Notes: generated from the sequence alone by a model not told the origin. Counted from the first letter of the stretch, positions 17,404 through 25,878 are shown. The stretch: DNA of 39,040 nucleotides from an uncultured Alphaproteobacteria bacterium (GCA_944392255.1 CALXVY010000002.1:75106-114145), one strand, 5' to 3'. Numbers and translations are program-made.

Positions 17404-18120
17404 ATGGAAACTAAAGTAAATGCACAAGCCAGAACTTACGTTGATGAAGGTTTGCGCCAATACATGCTCAAAGTTTACAACTACATGGCCGGTGGTCTGT
17501 GCTTAACCGCCTTGGCTGCTTATTTAGTTGCAAACACCTCTCTTATTCGTTTATTTTTTAACGTAACACCGCAAGGTGTAACTATGAGCGGCCTAGGCTG
17601 GTTGTTCTTGTTTGCCCCCTTGCTGATGGTTTTTGCCTTTGGTTGGGTATTACAACGCGGAACATTACAGCAAGTTCAAGCCATGTTCTGGGGATTTTCC
17701 GCCGTTATGGGTATTTCTTTAACTCCGGTTTTAATGGCTTATACCGGCGCCAGTGTGGCAAGAGTTTTCTTAATTACCGCCGCAATGTTTGGTGGAATGA
17801 GTTTATATGGTTACACCACTAAGAAAGACTTGAGTGCTATGGGCTCTTTCTTGATTATGGGTGTTTGGGGCTTGGTTATTGCTTCTATCATCAATATCTT
17901 TTTCCAAAGCCCTGGTTTGAGCTACGCCGTATCAATTGTTGGTGTTTTGGTCTTCACAGGTTTAACCGCCTACGATACACAAGCCATTCGCCAAATTTAT
18001 TACGGTTCGGATAATGAAGACACCATTGCTCGCAAGGCCATTTCCGGTGCTTTGAATTTGTATATGGACTTCATTAACATGTTCATCTATCTTTTGAGAT
18101 TGATGGGCGACCGCCGTTAA
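17404..18120 (+). CDS. Bax inhibitor-1 / YccA family membrane protein
   Basis: 238 residues with about seven membrane spans, an inner-membrane protein of the BI-1 family (YccA/YbhL type, linked in E. coli to FtsH modulation and in homologues to ion leak). The N-terminal segment VDEGLRQYMLKVYNYMAGGL and the C-terminal GALNLYMDFINMFIYLLRLMGDRR are characteristic. The frame is open from 17341, but AGGAG lies 9 bp before ATG 17404 and the residues before it are not conserved-looking. A terminator follows immediately. Confidence 0.92.
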   Translation: METKVNAQARTYVDEGLRQYMLKVYNYMAGGLCLTALAAYLVANTSLIRLFFNVTPQGVTMSGLGWLFLFAPLLMVFAFGWVLQRGTLQQVQAMFWGFSAVMGISLTPVLMAYTGASVARVFLITAAMFGGMSLYGYTTKKDLSAMGSFLIMGVWGLVIASIINIFFQSPGLSYAVSIVGVLVFTGLTAYDTQAIRQIYYGSDNEDTIARKAISGALNLYMDFINMFIYLLRLMGDRR

Positions 18121-18142
18121 TAAAAAAACAAAACACTAAAAG

Positions 18143-18177
18143 AAGGGCTTAAATCAAAAATTTAAGTCCTTTTTTTA
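18143..18177 (+). terminator. Intrinsic terminator after the BI-1 gene
   Basis: AAGGGCTTAAAT (18143-18154) pairs with ATTTAAGTCCTT (18160-18171) with one G-T wobble, then seven or more T residues. Confidence 0.88.
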
Positions 18178-18206
18178 TTGACTTTACATAGATTTAAATT
18201 TATAAA
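18178..18206 (+). promoter_or_regulatory. Promoter of the rpmH-rnpA-yidD-yidC-engB operon
   Basis: TTGACT (18178-18183), a 17-bp spacer and TATAAA (18201-18206), a strong sigma-70-type match directly after the upstream terminator. Transcription starting near 18213 would give an rpmH leader of about 105 bases. Confidence 0.75.
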
Positions 18207-18287
18207 ACGAATGTTCTGATAAATCAGGACACTAATTCCGAGAGGCTCTCAAATATAAGTAGAGTCTTTAAATAATAAATAACAATC

Positions 18288-18303
18288 GGCGGAAAAATCC
18301 GCC
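18288..18303 (+). promoter_or_regulatory. Hairpin in the rpmH leader just before the ribosome-binding site
   Basis: GGCGGA-AAAA-TCCGCC is a perfect 6-bp hairpin ending 5 bp before GGAG of rpmH. A second hairpin, GTTCTGAT/ATCAGGAC, lies nearer the 5' end of the leader (about 18213-18232). They could regulate rpmH translation or stabilise the message. Confidence 0.4.
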
Positions 18304-18320
18304 TCAACCGGAGAAAAAAA

Positions 18321-18455
18321 ATGAAACGTACTTATCAACCGAGCAAATTGGTTAGAGCTCGCCGTCATGGCTTCCGTGCTCGCATGGAAACCAAAGGTGG
18401 TCGCAAAGTCTTGGCAGCACGTCGTGCAAGAGGTCGTAAAAGACTTTCAGCCTAG
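18321..18455 (+). CDS. rpmH: 50S ribosomal protein L34
   Basis: A 44-residue, highly basic protein beginning [19 protein letters not shown] and ending GRKRLSA, which is diagnostic of L34. GGAG precedes the ATG by 8 bp. It heads the conserved rpmH-rnpA-yidD-yidC cluster. Confidence 0.98.
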   Translation: MKRTYQPSKLVRARRHGFRARMETKGGRKVLAARRARGRKRLSA

Positions 18456-18467
18456 TCTGGAACCATT

Positions 18468-18836
18468 ATGGTAGAAGTTTTTATCTTAAAAAAGAGAAAA
18501 GATTTCGTTAGAGTCGCCTCTAAGGGATTAAAGATGGTCACATCTGGCTTAATCCTTCAGGCGGCTCTCAGTTTATCTGAACAAGAAAATTGTTGTCATA
18601 TCGGATATACTGCCACCAAAAAATTAGGCAAAGCCCATATTAGAAATCGCACCAAAAGAAGATTACGAGCTGCCGTCAGAGAAGTTTTCCCACAAAAAGC
18701 CCTAAGTGGCGTAGATTATGTCTTAATCGGCAGGTACAACACCGCTACTTGCGATTTTCAAAAGCTCAAACAAAACATGCAAAACGCTCTTGAACAAATC
18801 AACGTTCAACTACAAGCCAAGAAAGTAGCCAAATGA
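18468..18836 (+). CDS. rnpA: Ribonuclease P protein component
   Basis: 122 residues. RnpA helps the RNase P RNA cleave the 5' leader of pre-tRNAs. The family signature is visible: [14 protein letters not shown] near the N-terminus and the RNR motif in [16 protein letters not shown]. Its stop overlaps the yidD start by four bases (ATGA, 18833-18836), and rpmH lies 12 bp upstream. Confidence 0.95.
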   Translation: MVEVFILKKRKDFVRVASKGLKMVTSGLILQAALSLSEQENCCHIGYTATKKLGKAHIRNRTKRRLRAAVREVFPQKALSGVDYVLIGRYNTATCDFQKLKQNMQNALEQINVQLQAKKVAK

Positions 18837-19090
18837 CCAAAATCATCAAAAAAATATTGATTTTGCTGGTCAAGTTTTATCAAAAATTTCTCTCTCCATT
18901 ATGCCCCGGAGTTTGCCGCTATCAACCAACCTGTTCACAATATATGATAGAGGCCATTGAAAAACATGGAATTTTGAAAGGCATATGGCTTGGTTGCAAA
19001 CGTTTATTACGTTGTCACCCATGGGGCGGCAGTGGTTATGACCCTGTTCCTCCAATAAATAAAAAGAAAAGCAAGCATAACCCGCTATAA
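18833..19090 (+). CDS. yidD: Membrane protein insertion efficiency factor YidD
   Basis: 85 residues. The conserved core is complete: [21 protein letters not shown], then [10 protein letters not shown] and [17 protein letters not shown]. YidD is a small inner-membrane-associated protein that assists YidC-dependent insertion. It is translationally coupled to rnpA. After it, instead of the usual short gap before yidC, comes a 432-bp region holding a repeat array. Confidence 0.96.
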   Translation: MTKIIKKILILLVKFYQKFLSPLCPGVCRYQPTCSQYMIEAIEKHGILKGIWLGCKRLLRCHPWGGSGYDPVPPINKKKSKHNPL

Positions 19091-19273
19091 ACCCTTGCTT
19101 TACGCAAATAAATCCACTAAATTAAGAGCAATTTGTTAGAAATATGTAAGAAAATAAACTTACATAAAATTTGCTCGCCGCGCGTCGGTTAAACTTTCTT
19201 TAATTGACGTGCTGCGCCGGAAGTTTTTAACGACGTGCACATTTGAAGGTACACGAGGAAAAAACTTTCAAGC

Positions 19274-19387
19274 ATGACTCTTATTCGCCGCACGCCGGTT
19301 AAACTTTCTTTAATTGACGTGCTGCGCCGAAAGTTTTTAACGACGTGTACATTTGAAGGTACACGAGGAAAAAATTTTCAAGCATGA
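19274..19387 (+). CDS. Mini-ORF A in the repeat array, 37 residues
   Basis: Begins at the ATG near the end of repeat 1 and ends at a TGA that overlaps the next ATG (ATGA at 19384-19387). The product starts MTLIRRTPVKLSLID and ends FEGTRGKNFQA; it is basic with no clear membrane segment. GAGGA lies 14 bp upstream of the ATG, longer than ideal. The equivalent frame in repeat 1 has no ATG, so this is the first complete unit. No known family is recognised. Coding status is inferred from the ATGA chaining and the mostly synonymous differences between units. Confidence 0.45.
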   Translation: MTLIRRTPVKLSLIDVLRRKFLTTCTFEGTRGKNFQA

Positions 19388-19497
19388 CTCTTATTCGCCG
19401 CGCGTCGGTTAAACTTTCTTTAATTGACGTGCTGCGCCGAAAGTTTTTAACGACGTGTACATTTGAAGGTACACGAGGAAAAAACTTTCAAGCATGA
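19384..19497 (+). CDS. Mini-ORF B in the repeat array, 37 residues
   Basis: Starts inside the stop of mini-ORF A (ATGA) and ends at a TGA overlapping the next ATG (19494-19497). The product differs from A only at two adjacent residues (AS instead of TP after MTLIRR). Of the five differences among repeat units in the coding phase, three are silent (CGG/CGA, TGC/TGT, AAC/AAT). Function unknown; a leader peptide acting through its translation is the simplest idea. Confidence 0.45.
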   Translation: MTLIRRASVKLSLIDVLRRKFLTTCTFEGTRGKNFQA

Positions 19498-19526
19498 CGT
19501 TAATTAAAGGAAGTTTAAAAGAATGA
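19494..19526 (+). CDS. Mini-ORF C, 10 residues, overlapping the yidC start
   Basis: Reads [10 protein letters not shown] and stops at TGA 19524-19526, which overlaps the yidC ATG at 19523 (ATGA). Its first four residues match mini-ORFs A and B, then the repeat is lost and the yidC ribosome-binding site AAAGGA takes its place inside the ORF. It would link translation of the array to yidC. Confidence 0.35.
   Translation: MTLIKGSLKE
19497..19518 (+). promoter_or_regulatory. yidC ribosome-binding region complementary to each repeat
   Basis: This 22-base segment contains the yidC Shine-Dalgarno AAAGGA (19506-19511). It can pair along its whole length with 19189-19210, 19299-19320 or 19409-19430, which are identical in all three repeats, with only two G-U wobbles. 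Pairing would hide the Shine-Dalgarno sequence. The nearest partner lies 66 bases upstream, inside mini-ORF B, so a ribosome translating that ORF would break the pairing. Confidence 0.55.
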
Positions 19527-21199
19527 AAGATGATGTAAAAGGCCTATACCTTGCTGTTATCGCGTCTATTATCGTGATTTTTATAACCAATTTGTTGTTT
19601 CCTAAAGAGCAGGTAAAACCAACGCAACCGACACCGCAAATTGAAGAAAGTATTGAAAATGACGATACAAACACAAATGATACCGTTGTTTTCAACGAAG
19701 CTCCACTTGATAAAAAAGAAGCCTTAAATCAAGATAAACGCATCCAAATTAAAACCCCAACTTTGCTCGGAAGTATTCGTGTTAAAGGTGGTCGTTTTGA
19801 TGAACTTTACCTTGATAAATATAAACAAACCCTTGATGCCGACAGCGAAGATGTTGAATTGTTTGCCCCAGCTAAAACCGAAAATGCTTATTATGCCGAT
19901 TTTGGTTGGATTTCTATGGATAAAAACATTCGTTTACCAAACAGCGACACCATCTGGAGCGTAAAAGGCAAGGAATTAACACCGGAAACACCGATTGTTT
20001 TGGAATGGAACAACGGACAAGGTATACGTTTCATTCGTAAAATTTCGGTTGATAAAGATTATATGTTCACATTGGAACAAGCTGTAGAAAACAACTCCGG
20101 CAAGCAAATCAGCTTATATCCTTTTGGTTTGATTAAACGTGCCTATGACCCTAAAAATGCCAACCGAGCTATCATTCACGAAGGCATGACCGGTGTTGTC
20201 GATTCTTCCTTGGAAGAAATAAAATATAAAGACTTGGAAGATGGTGAAAAAGAAGAATTTAAAACCAATGGCGGCTGGGCTGGTTTTTCTGATCACTATT
20301 GGTTTTCTGCTTTTATTTTGGATAAGAACAGTGAAAGTAAAGTCAAATTCAGCAATATCGGTAAAAACAGCTATCAAGTAGATTATGTCGGCGCAGAACA
20401 AAAAATAGACAATGGCTCTGTCGGCATTGTCGATTTGAAAATGTTTGCCGGCGCCAAAGAAATCAAATTATTGGATAAATACACCAAACAATTTGATATT
20501 GAAAAATTTGACCTGGCCGTTGATTTTGGTTGGTACTATTTCTTAACCAAGCCGTTTTTCTACATCTTAGACTTTTTCTACCACATCATCGGCAACATGG
20601 GATGGGCAATTTTGCTCTTTGCCGCACTGCTCCGTCTGGTTATGTATCCAATTGCCAGCAAATCTTTTGACAGCATGTCCAAAATGAAAAAATTGCAACC
20701 TAAAATCAAAGAATTGCAAGAACGTTATGGCAATGACAAAATGAAATTGCAGCAAGAAACCATGATGCTTTATCGCCGAGAAAAAATTAATCCGGCAGCA
20801 GGTTGCTTACCAATGCTAATCCAGATTCCGGTATTCTTCTCTTTGTATAAAGTTTTGAATATCTCTATTGAGATTCGTCACGCTCCGTTTATTGGTTGGA
20901 TAAAAGACTTATCCGCCCCAGACCCGCTGACTATTTCAAAAATCATTCACTTCCCTGTTCCCGGCTTTTTGGATATTGGTGTTTGGCCGATTATCATGGG
21001 TATTACCATGTATATTCAACAAAAACTCAATCCTGCACCTATGAACAAAGACCAAGCGCGCATGTTTATGTTGTTACCGCTTATCTTTATGTTCATGCTC
21101 GGACACTTTGCCTCAGGATTAGTTATTTACTGGAGTTTGAGTAACATTCTCTCCATCATTCAACAAAAAGCCATTATGCGTAAAAATGGAGTAGACTAA
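19523..21199 (+). CDS. yidC: Membrane protein insertase YidC
   Basis: 558 residues. YidC inserts and folds inner-membrane proteins, with or without SecYEG. The N-terminal span ([19 protein letters not shown]), the large periplasmic beta domain (about residues 60-330), and the conserved five-span core from [19 protein letters not shown] on are all present, including [20 protein letters not shown] (cytoplasmic coiled-coil region) and [21 protein letters not shown]. The start at 19523 is preceded by AGGA at 11 bp and sits in an ATGA overlap with mini-ORF C. Its stop shares a base with the engB start. Confidence 0.97.
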   Translation: MKDDVKGLYLAVIASIIVIFITNLLFPKEQVKPTQPTPQIEESIENDDTNTNDTVVFNEAPLDKKEALNQDKRIQIKTPTLLGSIRVKGGRFDELYLDKYKQTLDADSEDVELFAPAKTENAYYADFGWISMDKNIRLPNSDTIWSVKGKELTPETPIVLEWNNGQGIRFIRKISVDKDYMFTLEQAVENNSGKQISLYPFGLIKRAYDPKNANRAIIHEGMTGVVDSSLEEIKYKDLEDGEKEEFKTNGGWAGFSDHYWFSAFILDKNSESKVKFSNIGKNSYQVDYVGAEQKIDNGSVGIVDLKMFAGAKEIKLLDKYTKQFDIEKFDLAVDFGWYYFLTKPFFYILDFFYHIIGNMGWAILLFAALLRLVMYPIASKSFDSMSKMKKLQPKIKELQERYGNDKMKLQQETMMLYRREKINPAAGCLPMLIQIPVFFSLYKVLNISIEIRHAPFIGWIKDLSAPDPLTISKIIHFPVPGFLDIGVWPIIMGITMYIQQKLNPAPMNKDQARMFMLLPLIFMFMLGHFASGLVIYWSLSNILSIIQQKAIMRKNGVD

Positions 21200-21843
21200 T
21201 GGAATTTGCTACACCTGAGTATAATCAAGAGTCATTAAAAGAAGCTGAAGCTTTTTTCAAACAACCCTGTACGTTTGTACTCGGTGTAGCAAAATTAGAG
21301 CAACTTCCTCTAACCGAAATGCCAGAAGTGGCTTTTGCCGGACGTTCCAATGTTGGCAAATCGAGCATCATCAATGCTTTAACCGGACAAAAAGGATTAG
21401 CTAAAACCTCTAACACCCCCGGACGCACCCAACAACTGAACTATTTTAATTTAGGTGACAAAATTCATATTGTTGACCTCCCCGGTTATGGATTTGCGCA
21501 AGCTCCCGAAAGCATGGTTAAACAATGGCAAAGTCTTATTTTTGCTTACTTGCAAGGTCGCGTAAACTTAAAAAGAGTTTTTGTTTTAATAGATTCGCGT
21601 CACGGTATTAAAAAGGTTGATTTAGAAATTATGGATATGCTGGACAAGGCCGCCGTAACCTATCAGATTGTCCTAACAAAAACCGATAAAATAAGTAATA
21701 AAGCTTTAGAAAAAGTCTTAAATGACACACAAAAAACAATTAAAGAACATGCCGCTGCTTATGTAAGTGTTTTAGCTACCAGTTCAGAAAAGAAAAGCGG
21801 ACTAAATGAATTGCGTTATGAAATTCAGTCTTTATCTTTGTAA
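21199..21843 (+). CDS. engB: Ribosome biogenesis GTP-binding protein EngB/YsxC
   Basis: A 214-residue GTPase needed for assembly of the large ribosomal subunit. Motifs: G1 [10 protein letters not shown]2 [14 protein letters not shown]3 DLPGYGFA, G4 TKTDK. yidC followed by engB is standard in Alphaproteobacteria. Start and stop overlap (TAATG at 21197-21201) couples it to yidC. The 195 bp after it (21844-22038) are very AT-rich and hold no recognisable feature. Confidence 0.96.
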   Translation: MEFATPEYNQESLKEAEAFFKQPCTFVLGVAKLEQLPLTEMPEVAFAGRSNVGKSSIINALTGQKGLAKTSNTPGRTQQLNYFNLGDKIHIVDLPGYGFAQAPESMVKQWQSLIFAYLQGRVNLKRVFVLIDSRHGIKKVDLEIMDMLDKAAVTYQIVLTKTDKISNKALEKVLNDTQKTIKEHAAAYVSVLATSSEKKSGLNELRYEIQSLSL

Positions 21844-22038
21844 CGAAAACTTCATATTTAAATGCTTGCCATATAAGAAATTAAGAAATAATATTTTGTA
21901 TACAAGAAAATATTATTAACTTTTAAACATATGTAATATGAAAACTCTTTTATTTTTTCATTGATTTTTTTTAAACTTTAACATAGAAAGGACTTAAAGA
22001 GATATTAATTAAAAATTATTAACCTAAAATAAGACATT

Positions 22039-22263
22039 ATGAAAAAAAGAAAAAATTTTTTAAGCAAAACAATGGTCGACTTTATTACCTTTGCTATATT
22101 CTCCTTTGCCATTGCAATCATTGCAGGGATTTCATATCTCATATATATGCAAAGTACCAGAATATATACAATTTCAGCCATTGTACTAATTTGGATTTTT
22201 GGCATTAAGGAGCTTCGTAAAGCTTCAAAATATGCTCCCAAAGATGAAAAAGAAGCTTTTTAA
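22039..22263 (+). CDS. Small two-span membrane protein, 74 residues
   Basis: A basic N-terminus (MKKRKNFLSK) is followed by two hydrophobic segments (about residues 15-36 and 42-56) and a charged C-terminus (KEAF). No family is recognised. The ribosome-binding site is weak, but a hairpin terminator built around the stop codon supports a real transcription unit. Confidence 0.6.
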   Translation: MKKRKNFLSKTMVDFITFAIFSFAIAIIAGISYLIYMQSTRIYTISAIVLIWIFGIKELRKASKYAPKDEKEAF

Positions 22264-22277
22264 AGCTTCTTTTTTTA
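22251..22277 (+). terminator. Terminator overlapping the stop of the small membrane protein gene
   Basis: AGAAGCTTT-TT-AAAGCTTCT, 9-bp arms at 22251-22259 and 22262-22270, then a T run. The TAA stop lies inside the hairpin. Confidence 0.85.
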
Positions 22278-22973
22278 TGCAAATTTTTTGAAAAAATCTT
22301 TACGAGCACGTCGCCCCATACTCCAGAGATTACCAATTCCATTAATCGGTTGAACTTTATAAAGAGACTTAAAATCAAAATTTCTAGAAAAGAAAATTGA
22401 AGTTGTTTTTGTATAATTATTCATTGGGCAAAATCCGTAAAAATCCACTTGCAAAAGATTGGCTTGTTTCAAAATTTCAACCGCATGAACATACTCCAAG
22501 CTTGTGTTAATCCTATCACTGTCATCAAGAATTATCATACCACCATCCGCTAACTTCTGTACCGCAGCTTCAGCACATTTTTCACGCCGTTTACCATCAA
22601 TAACAATCACATCATACTTTTCTTCATTTTCAAAGATAGCATTTTCATAAATTTCACCTTCATCACGCCAGTAAATATTCAAATTTTGCATTTGAAACTC
22701 ATGTTTCCAGCGCTCAAAATAAGATTTATTATCTTCAATAGAAACGACACAAGCGGCGCGTTCTGCCCAAAAAGCCGAAGAATATCCGCAGCCATACTCA
22801 AAAATCTTCTTATTACTATAGTCAAACTGCCCTAAATATTCAATGGCAGGATATGTATACCACGGCAACGGATTTCCATCTTTGTCAGCACAAATTTTTT
22901 CATCAATACTTTTTTCAAGAGCAAATTCTTTAGCCCAGATATCAATAAATTTTTGAAATTTTTCACTATACAT
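22275..22973 (-). CDS. SAM-dependent methyltransferase-like protein
   Basis: 232 residues. A Rossmann-like class I methyltransferase core is visible: motif I KIFEYGCGYSSAFWAE, an acidic ribose-binding position in VVSIEDNKSYF, then EKYDVIVIDGKRREKCAEAA and a following strand ADGGMIILDDSDR. The N-terminal (YPAIEYLGQFDY) and C-terminal parts are not assigned. The family is close to uncharacterised methyltransferases often found near glycan genes, but none are next to it here. Substrate unknown. It is convergent with the small membrane protein gene and ends within a base or two of that gene's terminator. Confidence 0.7.
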   Translation of the reverse strand: MYSEKFQKFIDIWAKEFALEKSIDEKICADKDGNPLPWYTYPAIEYLGQFDYSNKKIFEYGCGYSSAFWAERAACVVSIEDNKSYFERWKHEFQMQNLNIYWRDEGEIYENAIFENEEKYDVIVIDGKRREKCAEAAVQKLADGGMIILDDSDRINTSLEYVHAVEILKQANLLQVDFYGFCPMNNYTKTTSIFFSRNFDFKSLYKVQPINGIGNLWSMGRRARKDFFKKFA

Positions 22974-23060
22974 TTTTTTATCCCATTGAAAATATTATAT
23001 TCATACATATATCAAAGATGTTACAAACAACAAACCTTTTTTTTAATAAGGATAAATAAG

Positions 23061-23246
23061 ATGAAGATGATTAGAAAAATTGCATATATTTTAACCTTAA
23101 TCGGAGCATTAAACTGGGGCTTGGTCGGTGTTGCTCAATTTGATTTGGTTGCCGCCATTTTCGGCATTGGTTTAATTGCAAATATTATTTACACTTTGGT
23201 AGGCATTTCAGCATTATGGCTCATTTTTGCTCCCAAAGGAGAATAA
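23061..23246 (+). CDS. DUF378 family small membrane protein
   Basis: 61 residues with two membrane spans. The DUF378 pattern is clear: LIGALNWGLVGVAQFDLVAA, then LVGISALWLIF. The frame is open from 22953, but ATG 23061 is chosen because AAGGA lies 9 bp upstream and the conserved domain begins there. Function of the family is unknown. It is convergent with holA and shares a bidirectional terminator. Confidence 0.88.
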   Translation: MKMIRKIAYILTLIGALNWGLVGVAQFDLVAAIFGIGLIANIIYTLVGISALWLIFAPKGE

Positions 23247-23265
23247 CATATCACTTTCTCCTAAA

Positions 23266-23300
23266 AAAAATAAAAAGGACTTTAGGTCCTTTTTATTTTT
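23266..23300. terminator. Bidirectional terminator between the DUF378 gene and holA
   Basis: Perfect 15-bp arms at 23266-23280 and 23286-23300 around a 5-base loop, with A-rich and T-rich outer ends. The right arm covers part of the holA stop codon. Confidence 0.9.
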
Positions 23301-24333
23301 AAGCAATCTTTGCTAATTTTGAAGCCGCAGAACTAATCTGCATAATTGTATAAGAAACAATTTCTTCAACTGGCATATTTGTTGTTTTACAATCTTTTTC
23401 TGCTTTAAACAACAACTCCAAAACAGATAAAATACGCTCTCTCGGCCAAATAGACACCTGTCGCTTAAAACTCGATTCTCTGAAAAAAATAATCTTCGGA
23501 ACCAACTTAAAAACCGCCTTATCCAAAGTATCTCCTTTTTCCATAAAAGCTTTTACCGTCAAAATTTTGTTAAAATGATAAGAAAGAGAACGAATAATGG
23601 AAATTGGTTCATTTCCTTCATTTACAAGCTTTCGAAAAGACTTTAATGCTTTATCTGTTTGCCCGTTTGCGGCAAAATAGCACACATCATCACCGCTTGC
23701 TGCTGATTGGTCGCTGATACAAATTTGAATATCATCAGTCGTTACATTTTTCTTATCACCCATATAAGTAATAAGCTTATCAATCTCACCTAAATTTGTT
23801 TTTCTATCATTAGAGAGGCGAGAACATAAAAGTTGCAAAGCTTCATTATTAATTGTCAATCCATTTTCAATAAACATAGAACGCGCTGTAGCAAAAATAT
23901 CTTCATCTCTGTCTTCATAACAAACAATCAACCCCATATCCTCACGTTCTTCAGCTAAAGTTACCAAAGAAGACTTTTTATTTAAGGTTGTCGAAGAAAT
24001 AATCACCAACGTATCAGAAGGAGTACCATCTAACATGGTTTTAAGATGTTTGGTCAAATTATTATCTGCATCTTTAATAATAATAACTCGTCGTCCACCC
24101 ATCAAAGATTGGCTTGTATATTCAGAAAACAAAATTCCTACGTCAGCCAACACATCCGCACAATTAAAATAAACAACCGAAAATGGATCATATAAATCTT
24201 TAGAAACTGTTTGAATCAGTTTTTTTACATATTCATTAACCAGCCCATCATTAGAACCATAGATAACAAAAGCTTTAATGGCAAAATCTGGCTTTTTGAT
24301 ATATTTATCTATTTGCGCCGATTTATAAATCAC
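23299..24333 (-). CDS. holA: DNA polymerase III subunit delta
   Basis: 344 residues. HolA opens the beta clamp within the clamp loader. It has the AAA+-like N-terminal domain (AFVIYGSNDGLVNEYVKKLI; no functional Walker A, as expected), the segment SLMGGRRVIIIKDAD, and a C-terminal helical domain (RSLSYHFNKILTVK). Its start overlaps the stop of lptE by four bases, the usual alphaproteobacterial lptE-holA coupling. Confidence 0.92.
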   Translation of the reverse strand: MIYKSAQIDKYIKKPDFAIKAFVIYGSNDGLVNEYVKKLIQTVSKDLYDPFSVVYFNCADVLADVGILFSEYTSQSLMGGRRVIIIKDADNNLTKHLKTMLDGTPSDTLVIISSTTLNKKSSLVTLAEEREDMGLIVCYEDRDEDIFATARSMFIENGLTINNEALQLLCSRLSNDRKTNLGEIDKLITYMGDKKNVTTDDIQICISDQSAASGDDVCYFAANGQTDKALKSFRKLVNEGNEPISIIRSLSYHFNKILTVKAFMEKGDTLDKAVFKLVPKIIFFRESSFKRQVSIWPRERILSVLELLFKAEKDCKTTNMPVEEIVSYTIMQISSAASKLAKIA

Positions 24334-24875
24334 TGTTGTTCACCTTTTTTAAAACGAGCGTGAAAATATGCTCCCAAACGAAGAGTAATATCGTTTGCTA
24401 TAATTTTAGCGGCATCAGTTTCAGTTTTTTTCTTGGCAAAAGTCGTAGAATAAGGATTAGCTAAAATATCATAACTGACATAAGCAATACTATCACTCTG
24501 AACAAGAGTCGCATTACTTTGAGCATCTATCAAACGATAAAGAACTTTATATCTGACGCGTTCACGTGTAGCCGTAATGTCATCACGCATAGCTTGTTGA
24601 GAAATTTCAATAGGAGAAACATCTACCATTAGACGATAAGTTGGTCTTCTTGGCGCACCAAGAGGTGTAATCATATCTAATAAATCATTACGGAGCTGTT
24701 GTCCAAATCTTCCTGAAATTGTTTGAATTTTAATTTTAGCCATTTCTTCAGAAATAGAAGTATCAAATTTGCCGCCAAAATACCACAATCCTTCTTGCTT
24801 TTTCTGAACATAGAGAGGTTCAAAACCACAAGATGCCACAAAAAAAATCAAAAACAAAATCCAAAATTTTTTCAT
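24330..24875 (-). CDS. lptE: LPS-assembly lipoprotein LptE
   Basis: 181 residues. The lipoprotein signal MKKFWILFLIFFVASC places the acylated Cys at residue 16, followed by GFEPLY, a typical LptE start. LptE plugs LptD in the outer membrane for LPS delivery. The frame is open to 24929, but ATG 24875 begins the signal and has AAGGA upstream. It precedes holA with an ATGA-type overlap. In relatives leuS lies directly upstream; here an opposite-strand gene has come between. Its presence implies an LPS-bearing outer membrane. Confidence 0.88.
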   Translation of the reverse strand: MKKFWILFLIFFVASCGFEPLYVQKKQEGLWYFGGKFDTSISEEMAKIKIQTISGRFGQQLRNDLLDMITPLGAPRRPTYRLMVDVSPIEISQQAMRDDITATRERVRYKVLYRLIDAQSNATLVQSDSIAYVSYDILANPYSTTFAKKKTETDAAKIIANDITLRLGAYFHARFKKGEQQ

Positions 24876-24990
24876 TATAAAAATCCTTATCATCAAACTT
24901 AAGGCAACTTTAGCATAATTAACATTCAAGGCAACGATTTTTTATTGCCAAAACACATTTATCTGTTTATCTTAAAAAAAGAAAATAATT

Positions 24991-25830
24991 ATGATGAATA
25001 TATTAACTTTAATACTTATCATTATGAAAACAAAAGAAGATGTATTAAACATTTTACAAAAATTCGGAATTAACGCCGTTGTTTTGGAACCGATTCAAAA
25101 AGGAACTTGGGTATTCAAAACCGAGACCCCACCCTTACCGGAGCAAAATATTGATACGCGTACGGAAATAGGGTATAAACTTGAATATATGGCTGTATGG
25201 TACAAAAATTGGCTAACGGTTTTTACCGAAATTCCGCAAGATTGCCTGTCAAAGTTTAGAGATGTGCTGGACAATGTCTGTCCTGAAGAAAAAATCAACT
25301 TCAAATTACCGCTGATGGTTCGTGCACAAAATGATTTGTCCACCAAACAAATATTAATCAGGGTACGATTTGACAGACCTGCGCAAAAAAGAACTCTCAA
25401 CAAAATCTGTTGGTTCATGCAACTAAAATTTGGCATTTTTTGCCAAAACGTTTCCATTAATGAGTTCATTATTGATTATGATGTATCAGTTAACTCAGCT
25501 GAAGTTCGTGAATTATGGAACAAGGAAAAAAACAAAAAACAATATGCTGATGAATGTGGAAAATTATCCCGAAGTTTAGACATTCCTTTTGCCAATGTTT
25601 TAGCTATGGGAACAGATGAACAATTACTGGAAAAACATAAGGTAAGCATGAGACGCGCTGCCGGATTGATTGCCGCACAAGACAAAAGTGAGAAAAAACT
25701 TTTATATTTTCAAATTTTCAAAGGCGACAAAGAATCTCGCGAAAAGGCTATTAAAAGCTTAGGCATTGAAACTGGCAATGCTGATATTATGCGCCTCGAC
25801 TTTTCAATGTTGGAAGAGGCTTTTAAGTAG
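24991..25830 (+). CDS. Hypothetical protein, 268-279 residues
   Basis: I do not recognise a family. If translation starts at 24991 the product has a short hydrophobic N-terminus (MMNILTLILIIMKTK). Starting at ATG 25024 gives a soluble protein beginning MKTKEDVLNILQKFGI. Neither start has a strong ribosome site. The middle part is rich in Trp and aromatic residues (YMAVWYKNWLTVFTEIP); the C-terminal part is helical and charged. It is on the plus strand between lptE and leuS, splitting a normally continuous minus-strand group, and it ends at a strong terminator. Possibly a sensory or binding domain, but nothing decisive is visible. Confidence 0.65.
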   Translation: MMNILTLILIIMKTKEDVLNILQKFGINAVVLEPIQKGTWVFKTETPPLPEQNIDTRTEIGYKLEYMAVWYKNWLTVFTEIPQDCLSKFRDVLDNVCPEEKINFKLPLMVRAQNDLSTKQILIRVRFDRPAQKRTLNKICWFMQLKFGIFCQNVSINEFIIDYDVSVNSAEVRELWNKEKNKKQYADECGKLSRSLDIPFANVLAMGTDEQLLEKHKVSMRRAAGLIAAQDKSEKKLLYFQIFKGDKESREKAIKSLGIETGNADIMRLDFSMLEEAFK

Positions 25831-25836
25831 CACATA

Positions 25837-25878
25837 AATAAAAAACACGCTGAACAAAAATTCAGCGTGTTTTTTATT
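25837..25878. terminator. Bidirectional terminator between the orphan gene and leuS
   Basis: 18-bp arms at 25837-25854 and 25861-25878 with a core ACACGCTGAA/TTCAGCGTGT, and A- and T-rich flanks. It serves both convergent genes. Confidence 0.93.

Larger units (their letters stand above)
19176..19498 (+). repeat. Three 110-bp tandem repeats upstream of yidC
   Basis: Units begin at 19176, 19286 and 19396 (period exactly 110 bp). The third ends at about 19498, where the sequence diverges into the yidC ribosome-binding region. Units differ at only a few positions: CGCGTCGG against CACGCCGG, GCCGG against GCCGA, GTGCAC against GTGTAC, and AACTTTC against ATTTTC. Each unit is richer in G+C than its surroundings (about 45 percent by hand count). 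Each can form a stem between CGTCGGTTAAACTTTC and GAAAGTTTTTAACGACG (with bulges), and a hairpin GTGTAC/GTACAC. Each also contains GAGGA and an ATG, giving the chained mini-ORFs listed separately. A separate hairpin ATGTAAG/CTTACAT precedes the array at 19144-19165. Confidence 0.97.

Noticed and set aside
19176..19498. CRISPR array
   Set aside because: The repeats are 110 bp long, directly abutting and nearly identical throughout. There are no unique spacers and no cas genes.
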